Positions 8,664 through 15,901 of a stretch of DNA of 64,000 nt are shown here, one piece after another (position 1 is the stretch's first letter; each line of letters starts with the position of its first letter). Origin of the DNA: Limnospira fusiformis SAG 85.79 (lineage in GTDB: Bacteria > Cyanobacteriota > Cyanobacteriia > Cyanobacteriales > Microcoleaceae); assembly GCF_012516315.1 (NCBI RefSeq), contig NZ_CP051185.1, positions 5,213,363 through 5,277,362 of the forward strand, in the 5' to 3' direction. The notes under the pieces were generated by a model. It saw only the letters and a program-made list of their open reading frames with translations. It had not been told where the DNA came from and searched no databases. Position numbers and translations under genes: made by a program.

Positions 8664-8936
8664 ATGCAAGATACCTTGGAAAATTACACCAAAAAACATC
8701 CTGGGGAAGTTTTGCTCGTGCGGGTCTCCGTTGACGGCGAATTAGATGAGATTGCCATTTTTAAGGGTTTTTCTAGTTCTCTCATGCGACCTACTGCTTT
8801 TGACCCGGATATTCCCGTTTTACCTGACCATGCCGAAATTTTGGAGATAGATCGCCTCGTCAGTCCCTATGACCCCGCCAACCCTAAATATATTCAACGA
8901 GGATTGACTTGGGATACAATGCAAAGCCTACTCTAA
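8664..8936 (+). CDS. Conserved cyanobacterial hypothetical protein (90 aa)
   Basis: Small soluble acidic protein starting MQDTLENYTKKHPGEVLLVRV. It reads as a compact beta-rich domain followed by a proline-rich acidic C-terminal half with IDRLVSPYDPANPKYIQRG. I recognise it only as a conserved cyanobacterial/plastid-type protein of unknown function (possibly the family named DUF7734; from memory, unverified). The ATG at 8664 starts 4 bp after the upstream membrane gene. An in-frame start at 8589 would overlap that gene by 71 bp and is less likely. Confidence 0.65.
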   Translation: MQDTLENYTKKHPGEVLLVRVSVDGELDEIAIFKGFSSSLMRPTAFDPDIPVLPDHAEILEIDRLVSPYDPANPKYIQRGLTWDTMQSLL

Positions 8937-9014
8937 CCACTTTTTCCCACTTCCATGATCACCCCGCACCATCACCTTGTTATCATTGGATGATCGAGCA
9001 GGCAATCAGGGGCT

Positions 9015-10418
9015 ATGCAAAATCAACCTTCCATTAAACAAGCTAGGCTGGGTGATCCGGAGGCGATCGCATCCGTAATTCAACACCTCCTCCCCCTTGA
9101 GGATACCACTGTTTACACCCAGCTCAAAAATGATTATCTCGAAATCACCCTAGAATCTCCAGAACTTCCTCCTCAGGATTATTCCGTTCATTTACTTAAA
9201 CAAATTGTTAGTAAAATTCAGCCTCAGCATATTACCAACATTGTCGTTCAAGGTCGAGAATTAGGGCAATTTAACCCCGCATGGACTCAATGTATTGACA
9301 TCACTCAAACCCCCCCTCATAAACCACCCAAGCTATCAGCATATCGCTTTAAATGGCCGCGATGGTTCCCTTATCCTAGTTCCTGGTTAAGGGCAACTTG
9401 CTTATTTTTATGGGCTTTTATTGTCTTGACTATTTTCGCGCGATGGGGGGGCTTTTGGAGTTCTTTTATCTATGACATATCAAATAATCATCACCTAGCA
9501 TTGTTGATTTTAGCCATTAGCTTAATTGCAGCAATTGCCGTTTTTTCCTATAGCCATCATTTCATAACATCCGCTTTTAAAACACCTCGAAAATTCTCGA
9601 AATATCCCGGTTCACAGAGTATTTGGGAAGGCATACTAGCTGTAATTGTCTTATTGATAGCTACATTAATCTTTCTGATAGTTGTTGTGCCTTTTTATCC
9701 TGAAAGCTGTTCCATATACAGCTCTTATTGTCATGTAAGATATTGGGAATCAGCCGAATTGGTAGTTAGTTCAGGTATGTTAGTTTCCTTTATTTCAACC
9801 CTGTATTTATATCAGGCGGAATTCTTAATCAGAAAGCACATTTCTCGCCAACAAATCTTAAAATTTGCCTCCATTGCCGCCGTTTCATGTATCATTATGA
9901 TTAGCTTGCCCATAGGTTATAGGAACTTGGCATACATCAAAGGTATAGTGACCGATATTGTCGCCAATTCCCAAAGTCTAATCGCTACCACAACCCAACC
10001 AGCAGCAGAACCCCTAATTAATTCCGAACCCGCACTACAAGTAGAGATAGACGCACCCACAGAACCCGCACCACAAGTAGAGATAGACCCACCCACAGAA
10101 CCCGCACCACAAGTAGAGATAGACCCACCCACAGAACCCGCACCACAAGCAGAGATAGACCCACCCACAGAACCCCTAGTTAATTCAGATCCTTTTGGTG
10201 AAGCCGTCCGCAAAGCCATAGAAGCAGCCAATTTAACCCAAACTGCTCAATCAAAACAGGACTGGGAAACCATAGCGCGAAATTGGCAGCTCGCCAGCCA
10301 ACTCATGCAGGAAGTCTCCTTTGATGACCCTAATTATCTAACTGCTCAAGATCGGGCTGTTCTCTATTACAATAACTACAATTACAGCCAGACCATGGCC
10401 ACTCAAGCCACCAATTAA
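9015..10418 (+). CDS. Membrane protein with Pro-rich 12-residue repeats
   Basis: 467 residues, not recognised. Residues 1-95 form a soluble domain (MQNQPSIKQARLGDPEAIAS...) of a kind seen at the N-terminus of several cyanobacterial membrane proteins. At least four hydrophobic segments follow between about residues 125 and 310. Then comes a low-complexity linker of four units of the 12-residue repeat EPAPQVEIDPPT (10040-10180 at DNA level, 36-bp period). The C-terminal ~90 residues (DPFGEAVRKAIEAANLTQTAQSKQDWETIARNW) resemble the helical tail common in cyanobacterial proteins counted as TPR-like or DUF4101-adjacent. The repeat number may vary between strains. Confidence 0.7.
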   Translation: MQNQPSIKQARLGDPEAIASVIQHLLPLEDTTVYTQLKNDYLEITLESPELPPQDYSVHLLKQIVSKIQPQHITNIVVQGRELGQFNPAWTQCIDITQTPPHKPPKLSAYRFKWPRWFPYPSSWLRATCLFLWAFIVLTIFARWGGFWSSFIYDISNNHHLALLILAISLIAAIAVFSYSHHFITSAFKTPRKFSKYPGSQSIWEGILAVIVLLIATLIFLIVVVPFYPESCSIYSSYCHVRYWESAELVVSSGMLVSFISTLYLYQAEFLIRKHISRQQILKFASIAAVSCIIMISLPIGYRNLAYIKGIVTDIVANSQSLIATTTQPAAEPLINSEPALQVEIDAPTEPAPQVEIDPPTEPAPQVEIDPPTEPAPQAEIDPPTEPLVNSDPFGEAVRKAIEAANLTQTAQSKQDWETIARNWQLASQLMQEVSFDDPNYLTAQDRAVLYYNNYNYSQTMATQATN

Positions 10419-10468
10419 TCAACTCTTTAACTACCCTCTCCCCGTATTATCATGTAGGGGCGGGTTCC

Positions 10469-10930
10469 GCTGTCAATTATACTTCCCAACCAGAAGATTA
10501 ATAAACCCGCCCTCCACCTAGGGCTGTCAATTATACTTCCCAACCAGAAGATTAATAAACCCGCCCTCCACCTAGGGCTGTCAATTATACTTCCCAACCA
10601 GAAGATTAATAAACCCGCCCTCCGCCTAGGGCTGTCAATTATCTATTATCAATTATTAATGTAGGGGCGGGTTCCGCTGTCAATTATACTTCCCAACCAG
10701 AAGATTAATAAACCCGCCCTCCACCTAGGGCTGTCAATTATACTTCCCAACCAGAAGATTAATAAACCCGCCCTCCACCTAGGGCTGTCAATTATACTTC
10801 CCAACCAGAAGATTAATAAACCCGCCCTCCGCCTAGGGCTGTCAATTATACTTCCCAACCAGAAGATTAATAAACCCGCCCTCCACCTAGGGCTGTCAAT
10901 TATACTTCCCAACCAGAAGATTAATAAACC
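10469..10930. repeat. 54-bp tandem repeat (minisatellite), two blocks
   Basis: A unit starting GCTGTCAATTATACTTCCC and ending GCCCTCCACCTAGG repeats exactly every 54 bp. Block 1 starts at 10469, 10523 and 10577, with a partial unit at 10631; block 2 starts at 10676, 10730, 10784, 10838 and 10892. The blocks are separated by a short AT-rich insert, and each is preceded by the same GTAGGGGCGGGTTCC sequence. Variation is confined to a few positions (CCACC/CCGCC). Because 54 is a multiple of 3, the minus strand stays open as an 18-residue repeat (10649-10939), but it has no ribosome site or context and I regard it as non-coding. A GGCGGGTT..AACCCGCC hairpin follows near 10990-11020. Confidence 0.9.
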
Positions 10931-11030
10931 CACCCTCACCCACCATTATTAATTATTAATTATTAATTATTAATTATATCTCCATATAGTAGGCGGGTTG
11001 ATTCATGTTAGTTAACCCGCCCCTATGGGA

Positions 11031-12119
11031 CTATTTACCCTTTTGTTGATTTTTCGCCTGTTCTAAGGCGATTTCTTTCATGGCTTGGAATGAATTGGCA
11101 TTAGAGGAACCTTCGATCGCTTTCACCGCCAAATCTTGAACTTGTTTTAGGGCGGAGTCTAGTTGTTTGGAGATGCTTTGAATGCGATTTTCTTGATTGC
11201 TAATGGTTTCGCTGAGGGATTTAACTCGCAGTTCGTAGAACTGTTTTTGCCCTTCCACTTCTTTACCCCATAAATCCGCCTTGATTTTAGCTTGATAATT
11301 GCCGATATTCCGCCCCATTTCCTTACCTTTTTTAATGGCATCTTCTAGGTTTTGCTCAAATTCTGCCACCTTAGTTTTAACTTCTAAGTGTTCTTGTTCT
11401 CGTTGAGCGATCGCCGTTTCTTTTTCTAACCATTCTTGCTGCTTTTGCTGTTGCAATTCCTCAAGCTGTTGGTAGAGTTCCGCCTGATTTTGTTGATATT
11501 GTTCTTCGTCTAAGTCTCGCTCAAGCTGGAGGTTATATTGATAACTTTCCTGGTCACGCTCCCGGTTTTTAGTCTCCGTCTGATTGCGTTCTTTAACTAA
11601 CTGTTGATGTTCTTCTTTTTCCTTCTTCCAGGTGGCTTGTTGTCCTTGCCATTCCTGTTCTAAAGTCTCCTGGCGATCGCTTAATTCCTCCTCAAATTCT
11701 TTAAAACTCTGATGATACTGCTCAATTAAAACATCTAAAGTATCATCACTTATTGACTCAATATTATGCAGTTCTAGCAAATGCTGTTCCGCCTCTGCTA
11801 CCCCATTTCGTAATTCTTGCAGTCGGGTAGCTTCTGAGGTTAACTGGTCTGATAATTCACTAATTACCCCCCCAAAACTTGACTGAAGTATAGTTAAGTT
11901 ATCTAGGGTAGATTGCAATTTTGACTTATTAAACTTAGGAGGTTGTGCGGGTGGTGTAACCGTCTTCACGGGTGTAGTTGCTGGGGGTGTAGGCGGCGGT
12001 GGTGGCGCGGCGGCGGGGGATTTACTAATCTCTGCTTTCAGAGCTTCCTGTTCTTTTTGCAGTTCATGATAGGCTGCTAAAATTTCGGCTTTTGTGTTGC
12101 GATCGCTAATTTTTGCCAT
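11031..12119 (-). CDS. Coiled-coil protein A of the coiled-coil/XRE-ImmA locus
   Basis: 362 residues, function unknown. A short charged N-terminus is followed by a Pro/Ala/Thr-rich linker (residues ~33-62), a conserved block LQSSFGGVISELSDQLTSEATRLQELRNGV, then about 200 residues of heptad-rich, Glu/Gln/Lys-dominated coiled coil. The C-terminal block is KADLWGKEV..FYELRVKSLSETISNQENRI..ALKQVQDLAVKAIEGSSN. Both conserved blocks recur in the gene just upstream (12162-13148), so the two are tandem paralogs. No membrane segment or enzyme motif is visible. Such proteins are sometimes annotated as myosin-like; that label says only coiled coil. Confidence 0.8.
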   Translation of the reverse strand: MAKISDRNTKAEILAAYHELQKEQEALKAEISKSPAAAPPPPPTPPATTPVKTVTPPAQPPKFNKSKLQSTLDNLTILQSSFGGVISELSDQLTSEATRLQELRNGVAEAEQHLLELHNIESISDDTLDVLIEQYHQSFKEFEEELSDRQETLEQEWQGQQATWKKEKEEHQQLVKERNQTETKNRERDQESYQYNLQLERDLDEEQYQQNQAELYQQLEELQQQKQQEWLEKETAIAQREQEHLEVKTKVAEFEQNLEDAIKKGKEMGRNIGNYQAKIKADLWGKEVEGQKQFYELRVKSLSETISNQENRIQSISKQLDSALKQVQDLAVKAIEGSSNANSFQAMKEIALEQAKNQQKGK

Positions 12120-12161
12120 GATAATTAATCTCCGCTTTATCCTAGTTTAGTTTCTCATCAA

Positions 12162-13148
12162 TTATTGATTGTTACGATTCCCAGAAAACGCTCTCATTGC
12201 CAAATCTTGAGCCTGTTTCATGGTTTCCTGTAACTGTGCCGACAAATTCGTGATTTGTTCATTTTGTCGCTCAATAGTTGCTTCTAAAGATGCCACTTGC
12301 AATTCATATCCCTGTTGATTAGATTCCCATTCCTTAGCCAACAGATCCGCCTTCACTTTTGCCTCGCGAGTAGCTTCTTGAATCGCCTCTTCTTTGGCTT
12401 TATTTAAAGCCTGTTTTAACTCTTCCTTAAAGGTCGCCACCCGTTGGCGATCGCTCTCAAATTTAGCCTGTTCCGCATTCAACACTTTTTCCCTTTCCCG
12501 CCAATTTTTCTCATGTTCTTTAGTCGTTTCTTCAATTTGACGTTCTAAGCGACGTTTCGCTTCCTCATATTGATCAGTTTCAATTTGTCGCTGTCGCTGT
12601 AAATTATAGCTATAATCTTCCGCTTCCTGCTGACGATGTTTCGCCGTATTTTCTTGATATTCAGCCGCAGCAGTCTCAAAGTCCTCTTGTTCTTTTTCCC
12701 ATAACTTCCGTTCCCTAGCTATCTCTTTTTCCAGGCTTTCTTGGCGTTGGCTGGCTTGTGTCTCTAGCCGGTTCATCTTTTCTTGATGTTCTTGCGTTAC
12801 CAGATGCAAAACATCAGCCACCATCCGAATTTTCTGGAGTTCTTCCAGTTGCTGAGATTGAATACTAATGCCGCGTTTAATAGCATCTAATTTCGCAGAT
12901 TCGGTTTCCAGTTTTTCCGAGAGTTCCGTGATTACACCACTAAAATCTAGCTGTAAATCTGCTAATCCTTTCACCAGGCTATCAACCGTATAAGTCGCCG
13001 CCTGTTCCAGAACCTGTTTCCGTTTCTCCCGTTCGGCTTGTTCTTCTTTCGTGGCTACCTTGGAAACTATATTTTGGCGATCGCTAATAATTTTAGAGAA
13101 CGCCGCCATAATTTGAGACTGGGTTTCTAAAGATGCTAATTTGCTCAT
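12162..13148 (-). CDS. Coiled-coil protein B, paralog of the adjacent gene
   Basis: 328 residues. It has the same plan as its neighbour but without the Pro-rich linker: N-terminal MSKLASLETQSQIMAAFSKI, the conserved block LQLDFSGVITELSEKLETESAKLDAIKRGI, a long charged coiled coil, and C-terminal KADLLAKEW..YELQVASLEATIERQNEQI..MKQAQDLAMRAFSGNRNNQ. Alignable N- and C-terminal blocks with a diverged middle indicate duplication followed by divergence, perhaps to form a heteromeric fibre or scaffold. The gap to the next gene is 42 bp, consistent with one transcript reading from 14.7 kb down to 11.0 kb. Confidence 0.8.
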   Translation of the reverse strand: MSKLASLETQSQIMAAFSKIISDRQNIVSKVATKEEQAEREKRKQVLEQAATYTVDSLVKGLADLQLDFSGVITELSEKLETESAKLDAIKRGISIQSQQLEELQKIRMVADVLHLVTQEHQEKMNRLETQASQRQESLEKEIARERKLWEKEQEDFETAAAEYQENTAKHRQQEAEDYSYNLQRQRQIETDQYEEAKRRLERQIEETTKEHEKNWREREKVLNAEQAKFESDRQRVATFKEELKQALNKAKEEAIQEATREAKVKADLLAKEWESNQQGYELQVASLEATIERQNEQITNLSAQLQETMKQAQDLAMRAFSGNRNNQ

Positions 13149-13203
13149 TATTTCACCTCAAATGCTAATTTTAGAGTCAGAAAATACCCCAAAAATGGCT
13201 AAC

Positions 13204-13581
13204 TTAACTCTCTTGGGTATCGACAAATCTCCGGATTTTAGCGATACTTATATCTGAGTTGTTTTGATGCTCACTTCTAGCGGGTTTATCCGGGTTTAAA
13301 GTTGCTAAAATGGCGCGACAATTGGGGCAGCGATTACCTTCCCAGCAATAGCAACCATCCATTAATCCGATTAGCAAAGACTTCAAACGTTGATTTTCTT
13401 CGAGAACAGCCTGATAGTTTGTCTGAATTGATTTTACCACAAAACTAATATGTTGCAAATCATCAGATAGACTGGAGATATCTTCTAGGGTATGATTTCG
13501 GAGGCGATCGCTTAAACTCAAGTTTTCCAGCAGTTGACGTTCCCACAAATCCTTTCGCGTTAACCGGACTACATTTTTCAT
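13204..13581 (-). CDS. Small protein with a Cys-rich (possible zinc) motif
   Basis: 125 residues from the ATG at 13581 (a TTG at 13602 would add 7). The N-terminal two thirds are helical (LTRKDLWERQLLENLSLSDRLRNHTLEDI...), with heptad-like spacing through YQAVLEENQRLKSLLIGLMDG. Then comes CYCWEGNRCPNC, four cysteines that could bind zinc or form disulfides, and a polar tail. Not recognised. Its place between the coiled-coil pair and the two unknown genes, all on one strand with short gaps, suggests a shared operon; the helix could pair with the coiled-coil proteins. Confidence 0.65.
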   Translation of the reverse strand: MKNVVRLTRKDLWERQLLENLSLSDRLRNHTLEDISSLSDDLQHISFVVKSIQTNYQAVLEENQRLKSLLIGLMDGCYCWEGNRCPNCRAILATLNPDKPARSEHQNNSDISIAKIRRFVDTQES

Positions 13582-13658
13582 CAGATACCCTCTAAATTTC
13601 AACTGGCTAACCCTCCCCTCGGTAAGAGGAGAGTTAAGCTATCCATCCGATTCAATCC

Positions 13659-14342
13659 CTAAGACACTGCTACCGGAACTTGTTGATCATTAACCGGAGG
13701 TAACATCATCTCATTGTCGCGATCTGAGGGAGAATGAGCCGCCATTAAACAAGCCACTTCATGGGGTGACAAATTATCCAAACAGATCATTTGTCGGGTT
13801 CCTTCCAAATCAATCATACGGGACAGGTTAGCCGGATCAGCTAAAACCGCCGCCGCCTGTTCTAAAATCGACCAATCACTACGTTCTACCCAAGACCACT
13901 TTAAACTATAGTAATTAATCGGTTTTACCACTCCATTTTCATCCGGTTTCTGACCAGAATGGCGGACAAATTCCGGCACAAAAATCCCCATAGCAGGTTC
14001 TACACCTTGGCTTTGTACAGAAGCCACCAACCGGTTAAAATCACTGAGAGAGCGACTTTTAATATAAGTGACCAATACAACACCTTGGGGGAGTTCTCCC
14101 GATTCAGCTACAAACCAAATTTGTCCCCATAATGTGTTGTTAGTTTGCCCTAAACTGCCAAAAAATTTGCTAAATTTGATAATCGTCATCGAGCATTTAG
14201 AGCCATATTCTTCATCTCCAATCATCCATTTTCCCGATTGGCAATTATTACGGACAGCGATCGGCATTTCCGGCACTAGCATCGCTTCTTTGTGCTTACT
14301 TCCAAATACAGAAATTGTGGGTTTTTCGTTAGTTTTATTCAT
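13659..14342 (-). CDS. Unknown cyanobacterial protein (about 227 aa)
   Basis: Soluble protein from the ATG at 14342 (MNKTNEKPTISVFGSK). Notable segments: a WMIGDEEYGSKCSM region, WGQIWFVAESGELPQGVVLVTYIKSRS, and FVPEFVRHSGQ..YYSLKWSWVER near the middle, then a helical C-terminus. It reminds me of cyanobacterial proteins filed under DUF5895, but I cannot confirm that here. No catalytic motif is evident. It sits 78 bp upstream of the Cys-rich gene in the same direction. Role unknown; linkage to the coiled-coil pair and the divergent XRE/ImmA pair is the only functional hint. Confidence 0.65.
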   Translation of the reverse strand: MNKTNEKPTISVFGSKHKEAMLVPEMPIAVRNNCQSGKWMIGDEEYGSKCSMTIIKFSKFFGSLGQTNNTLWGQIWFVAESGELPQGVVLVTYIKSRSLSDFNRLVASVQSQGVEPAMGIFVPEFVRHSGQKPDENGVVKPINYYSLKWSWVERSDWSILEQAAAVLADPANLSRMIDLEGTRQMICLDNLSPHEVACLMAAHSPSDRDNEMMLPPVNDQQVPVAVS

Positions 14343-14381
14343 GGTTTCTACAACTCGTGAAAATGTGGACAAAATCAGCGT

Positions 14382-14678
14382 TTAGCGAATCACAGAAACT
14401 GTTTTTTCTGGTTCGGGATAAGTAGATAATGGTTGGGGTTGTGCTTTCAAAATCTTTAAGGCGGCGATCAGTTTCTCTAAAGTCTCCGTGTGAGCGGCAG
14501 TAAAATGAATGCTAAATCCTGTACCGTCGCGCGTATAACCCGGACAGACTAGGGACGCTGAACCTAGTTCCTCATGGGTGGCAATATAGAGCCAGTCGTG
14601 ATCATTTAGTTGGTAATGGGTATCAGTCCAAGTCCTGAGCATGGGATCTGTCCTCCGGTTCGCCATTTCACCCAACAT
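14382..14678 (-). CDS. Unknown small protein, first gene of the coiled-coil operon
   Basis: 98 residues (or 94 if the ATG at 14666, preceded by GGGTGAA, is used). The sequence is mixed alpha/beta, with HDWLYIATHEELGSASLVCPGY, then IHFTAAHTETLEKLIAALKILKAQ and a polar tail. Not recognised. It is the promoter-proximal gene of the minus-strand set and is divergent from the XRE regulator, with about 190 bp between the two starts; that region probably holds both promoters. Confidence 0.6.
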   Translation of the reverse strand: MLGEMANRRTDPMLRTWTDTHYQLNDHDWLYIATHEELGSASLVCPGYTRDGTGFSIHFTAAHTETLEKLIAALKILKAQPQPLSTYPEPEKTVSVIR

Positions 14679-14817
14679 CTGGAAGCCTTAGACTCTACAT
14701 CTATGGCATGATGTGGTTTTATTGACAGTTGAGCGCTATCAGTAGAGCCTTGGCAGTTGATGCTTTGTTCAACTACATCTATACTAACAAGTGTTGATGG
14801 TTTCGTCAAGTTATCAG

Positions 14818-14859
14818 TTGAAATTTTGTTCAAGGTGTCTTATAATAGAGACCAGGAGG
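14818..14859 (+). promoter_or_regulatory. Sigma70-type promoter and strong RBS of the XRE/ImmA pair
   Basis: TTGAAA (14818-14823), 17 bp spacer, TATAAT (14841-14846): a near-consensus vegetative promoter. AGGAGG follows at 14854-14859, 8 bp before the GTG start at 14868, so the leader is very short. The element TTTGTTCAA occurs at the promoter (about 14826) and again near 14764 as TTTGTTCAAC, a candidate operator for autoregulation by the XRE protein. Confidence 0.75.
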
Positions 14860-14867
14860 ACAATGCC

Positions 14868-15215
14868 GTGGACGAAACACAAACTTTTGGTAAATTGATC
14901 CGTCAGGCTCGCAAGGATAGGGGCTACTCCCAGCGAGAACTGGCGGGGTTGCTTGGTGTGGACTTTACCTATCTATCAAAGCTAGAGAACGATCGCGCTG
15001 ATTATGCTCCCAAAGAGGAGGTAATCCGGGGTTTAGCGCGAAATTTGGGCATAGATGAGGAGGAGTTAATCTTTTTGGCGGGACGCATTCCCCACCATTA
15101 CGAGAATTTCCTCAAACAGAATAACCGGGAGATCACAGCGCTATTTCGACGACTTCAGGAAAACCCTAATTTTGCTAAACAGGTATTTGATGCAGCTTCG
15201 GGGAAAGATCAGTGA
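14868..15215 (+). CDS. XRE-family HTH transcriptional regulator
   Basis: 115-residue DNA-binding protein starting at GTG (positions set by the AGGAGG 8 bp upstream; the ATG at 14863 is out of frame). Residues ~6-65 form a lambda-repressor-like HTH: FGKLIRQARKDRGYSQRELAGLLGVDFTYLSKLEN. The C-terminal 45 residues (IPHHYENFLKQNNREITALF) form a helical tail that may be the dimerisation or protease-sensitive region. It overlaps the ImmA gene by 4 bp (GTGA), so the two are translationally coupled. In known pairs of this kind (ImmR/ImmA, DdrO/IrrE) the protease cuts the repressor to turn on genes; here the divergent coiled-coil operon is the natural target. Confidence 0.88.
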   Translation: MDETQTFGKLIRQARKDRGYSQRELAGLLGVDFTYLSKLENDRADYAPKEEVIRGLARNLGIDEEELIFLAGRIPHHYENFLKQNNREITALFRRLQENPNFAKQVFDAASGKDQ

Positions 15216-15901
15216 GTATTCTCAAACCCTATCGCTTTTATGCGAAAGAATCTATTGAACGTCGCGCTGATCAGATTCTTCAGCGCATGGCGGCTACCCC
15301 TAATTTTGCTCCTCAGTGGCCTTTTGAGTCGAGTTTGGTGGCGGACTTTTTAGATTTGGGGGTAGTATGGGATTACATACCAGCGGACGAACAAGGGGCG
15401 ATCGCCGCCCGCATTATTCCCGCCGCTAGACAAATTGAGATTAACGAAGAGATTTTAGAAAAACCCCAAGGGTTTATCGAGTCTACGATCGCCCATGAAA
15501 TCGGACACTGGGTCCTTCATATTAATCAGGATGAGGTGGACGGGGTAGCTCGACAGTTAGAATTGAATCTGGGAAATTACGGTTGGTCATCCTCAACAGC
15601 CCAGGAACCATTTGTCTGTCGCAGTGGTGCGGTTTCCTCTCAAATTGCTTCCATTGAATGGCAGGCTCAATATTTTGCCAGTTGTCTGCTGATGCCTCGT
15701 CATATTTTGGAGGAAAAGCGATCGGGTCGCGATCTCAGTAAGTGGTCTCATCTCTACAGTATTAGGGATGAGTTGGGGGTGAGTATTTCTAATCTGACTA
15801 ACCGCCTACAAGATTTGGGTTGGATTACTATTCCCAAAGGTCAGCGCCAAATTTATCTGGGAGAAGCTGATTTAAACAAGCAACAACGCTTATTCGGTTA
15901 A
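15212..15901 (+). CDS. ImmA/IrrE-family zinc metallopeptidase
   Basis: 229 residues. The zinc-protease motif HEIGH lies at residues 95-99 (STIAHEIGHWVLH), followed downstream by a second conserved region with EWQAQYFASCLLMPRHIL, in which the Glu supplies the third ligand (ExxA-type), as in ImmA/IrrE (COG2856) proteins. A C-terminal winged-helix-like region follows (YSIRDELGVSISNLTNRLQDLGWI). Predicted role: cleavage of the co-encoded XRE repressor in response to an unknown signal. GTG start coupled to the repressor gene. The 3' end overlaps the convergent membrane gene by 12 bp. Confidence 0.9.
   Translation: MSILKPYRFYAKESIERRADQILQRMAATPNFAPQWPFESSLVADFLDLGVVWDYIPADEQGAIAARIIPAARQIEINEEILEKPQGFIESTIAHEIGHWVLHINQDEVDGVARQLELNLGNYGWSSSTAQEPFVCRSGAVSSQIASIEWQAQYFASCLLMPRHILEEKRSGRDLSKWSHLYSIRDELGVSISNLTNRLQDLGWITIPKGQRQIYLGEADLNKQQRLFG

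Noticed and set aside
9917..10231. Minus-strand frame of Gly/Ser repeats inside the membrane-protein gene
   Set aside because: It is the antisense of the EPAPQVEIDPPT-encoding repeats; the plus frame has a full gene with clear domains.
10469..10930. Considered as a CRISPR array
   Set aside because: Units are contiguous at 54 bp with no unique spacers; no cas genes nearby.
10649..10939. Open minus-strand frame of an 18-residue repeat across the 54-bp minisatellite
   Set aside because: The frame is open only because the repeat unit is a multiple of three; no ribosome site, no family, no neighbours; stops flank the array.
11031..13148. Considered gas-vesicle or SMC/Rad50 identity for the coiled-coil pair
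   Set aside because: No Walker A/B or ABC signature ends and no Gvp motifs; only coiled coil with two short conserved blocks.
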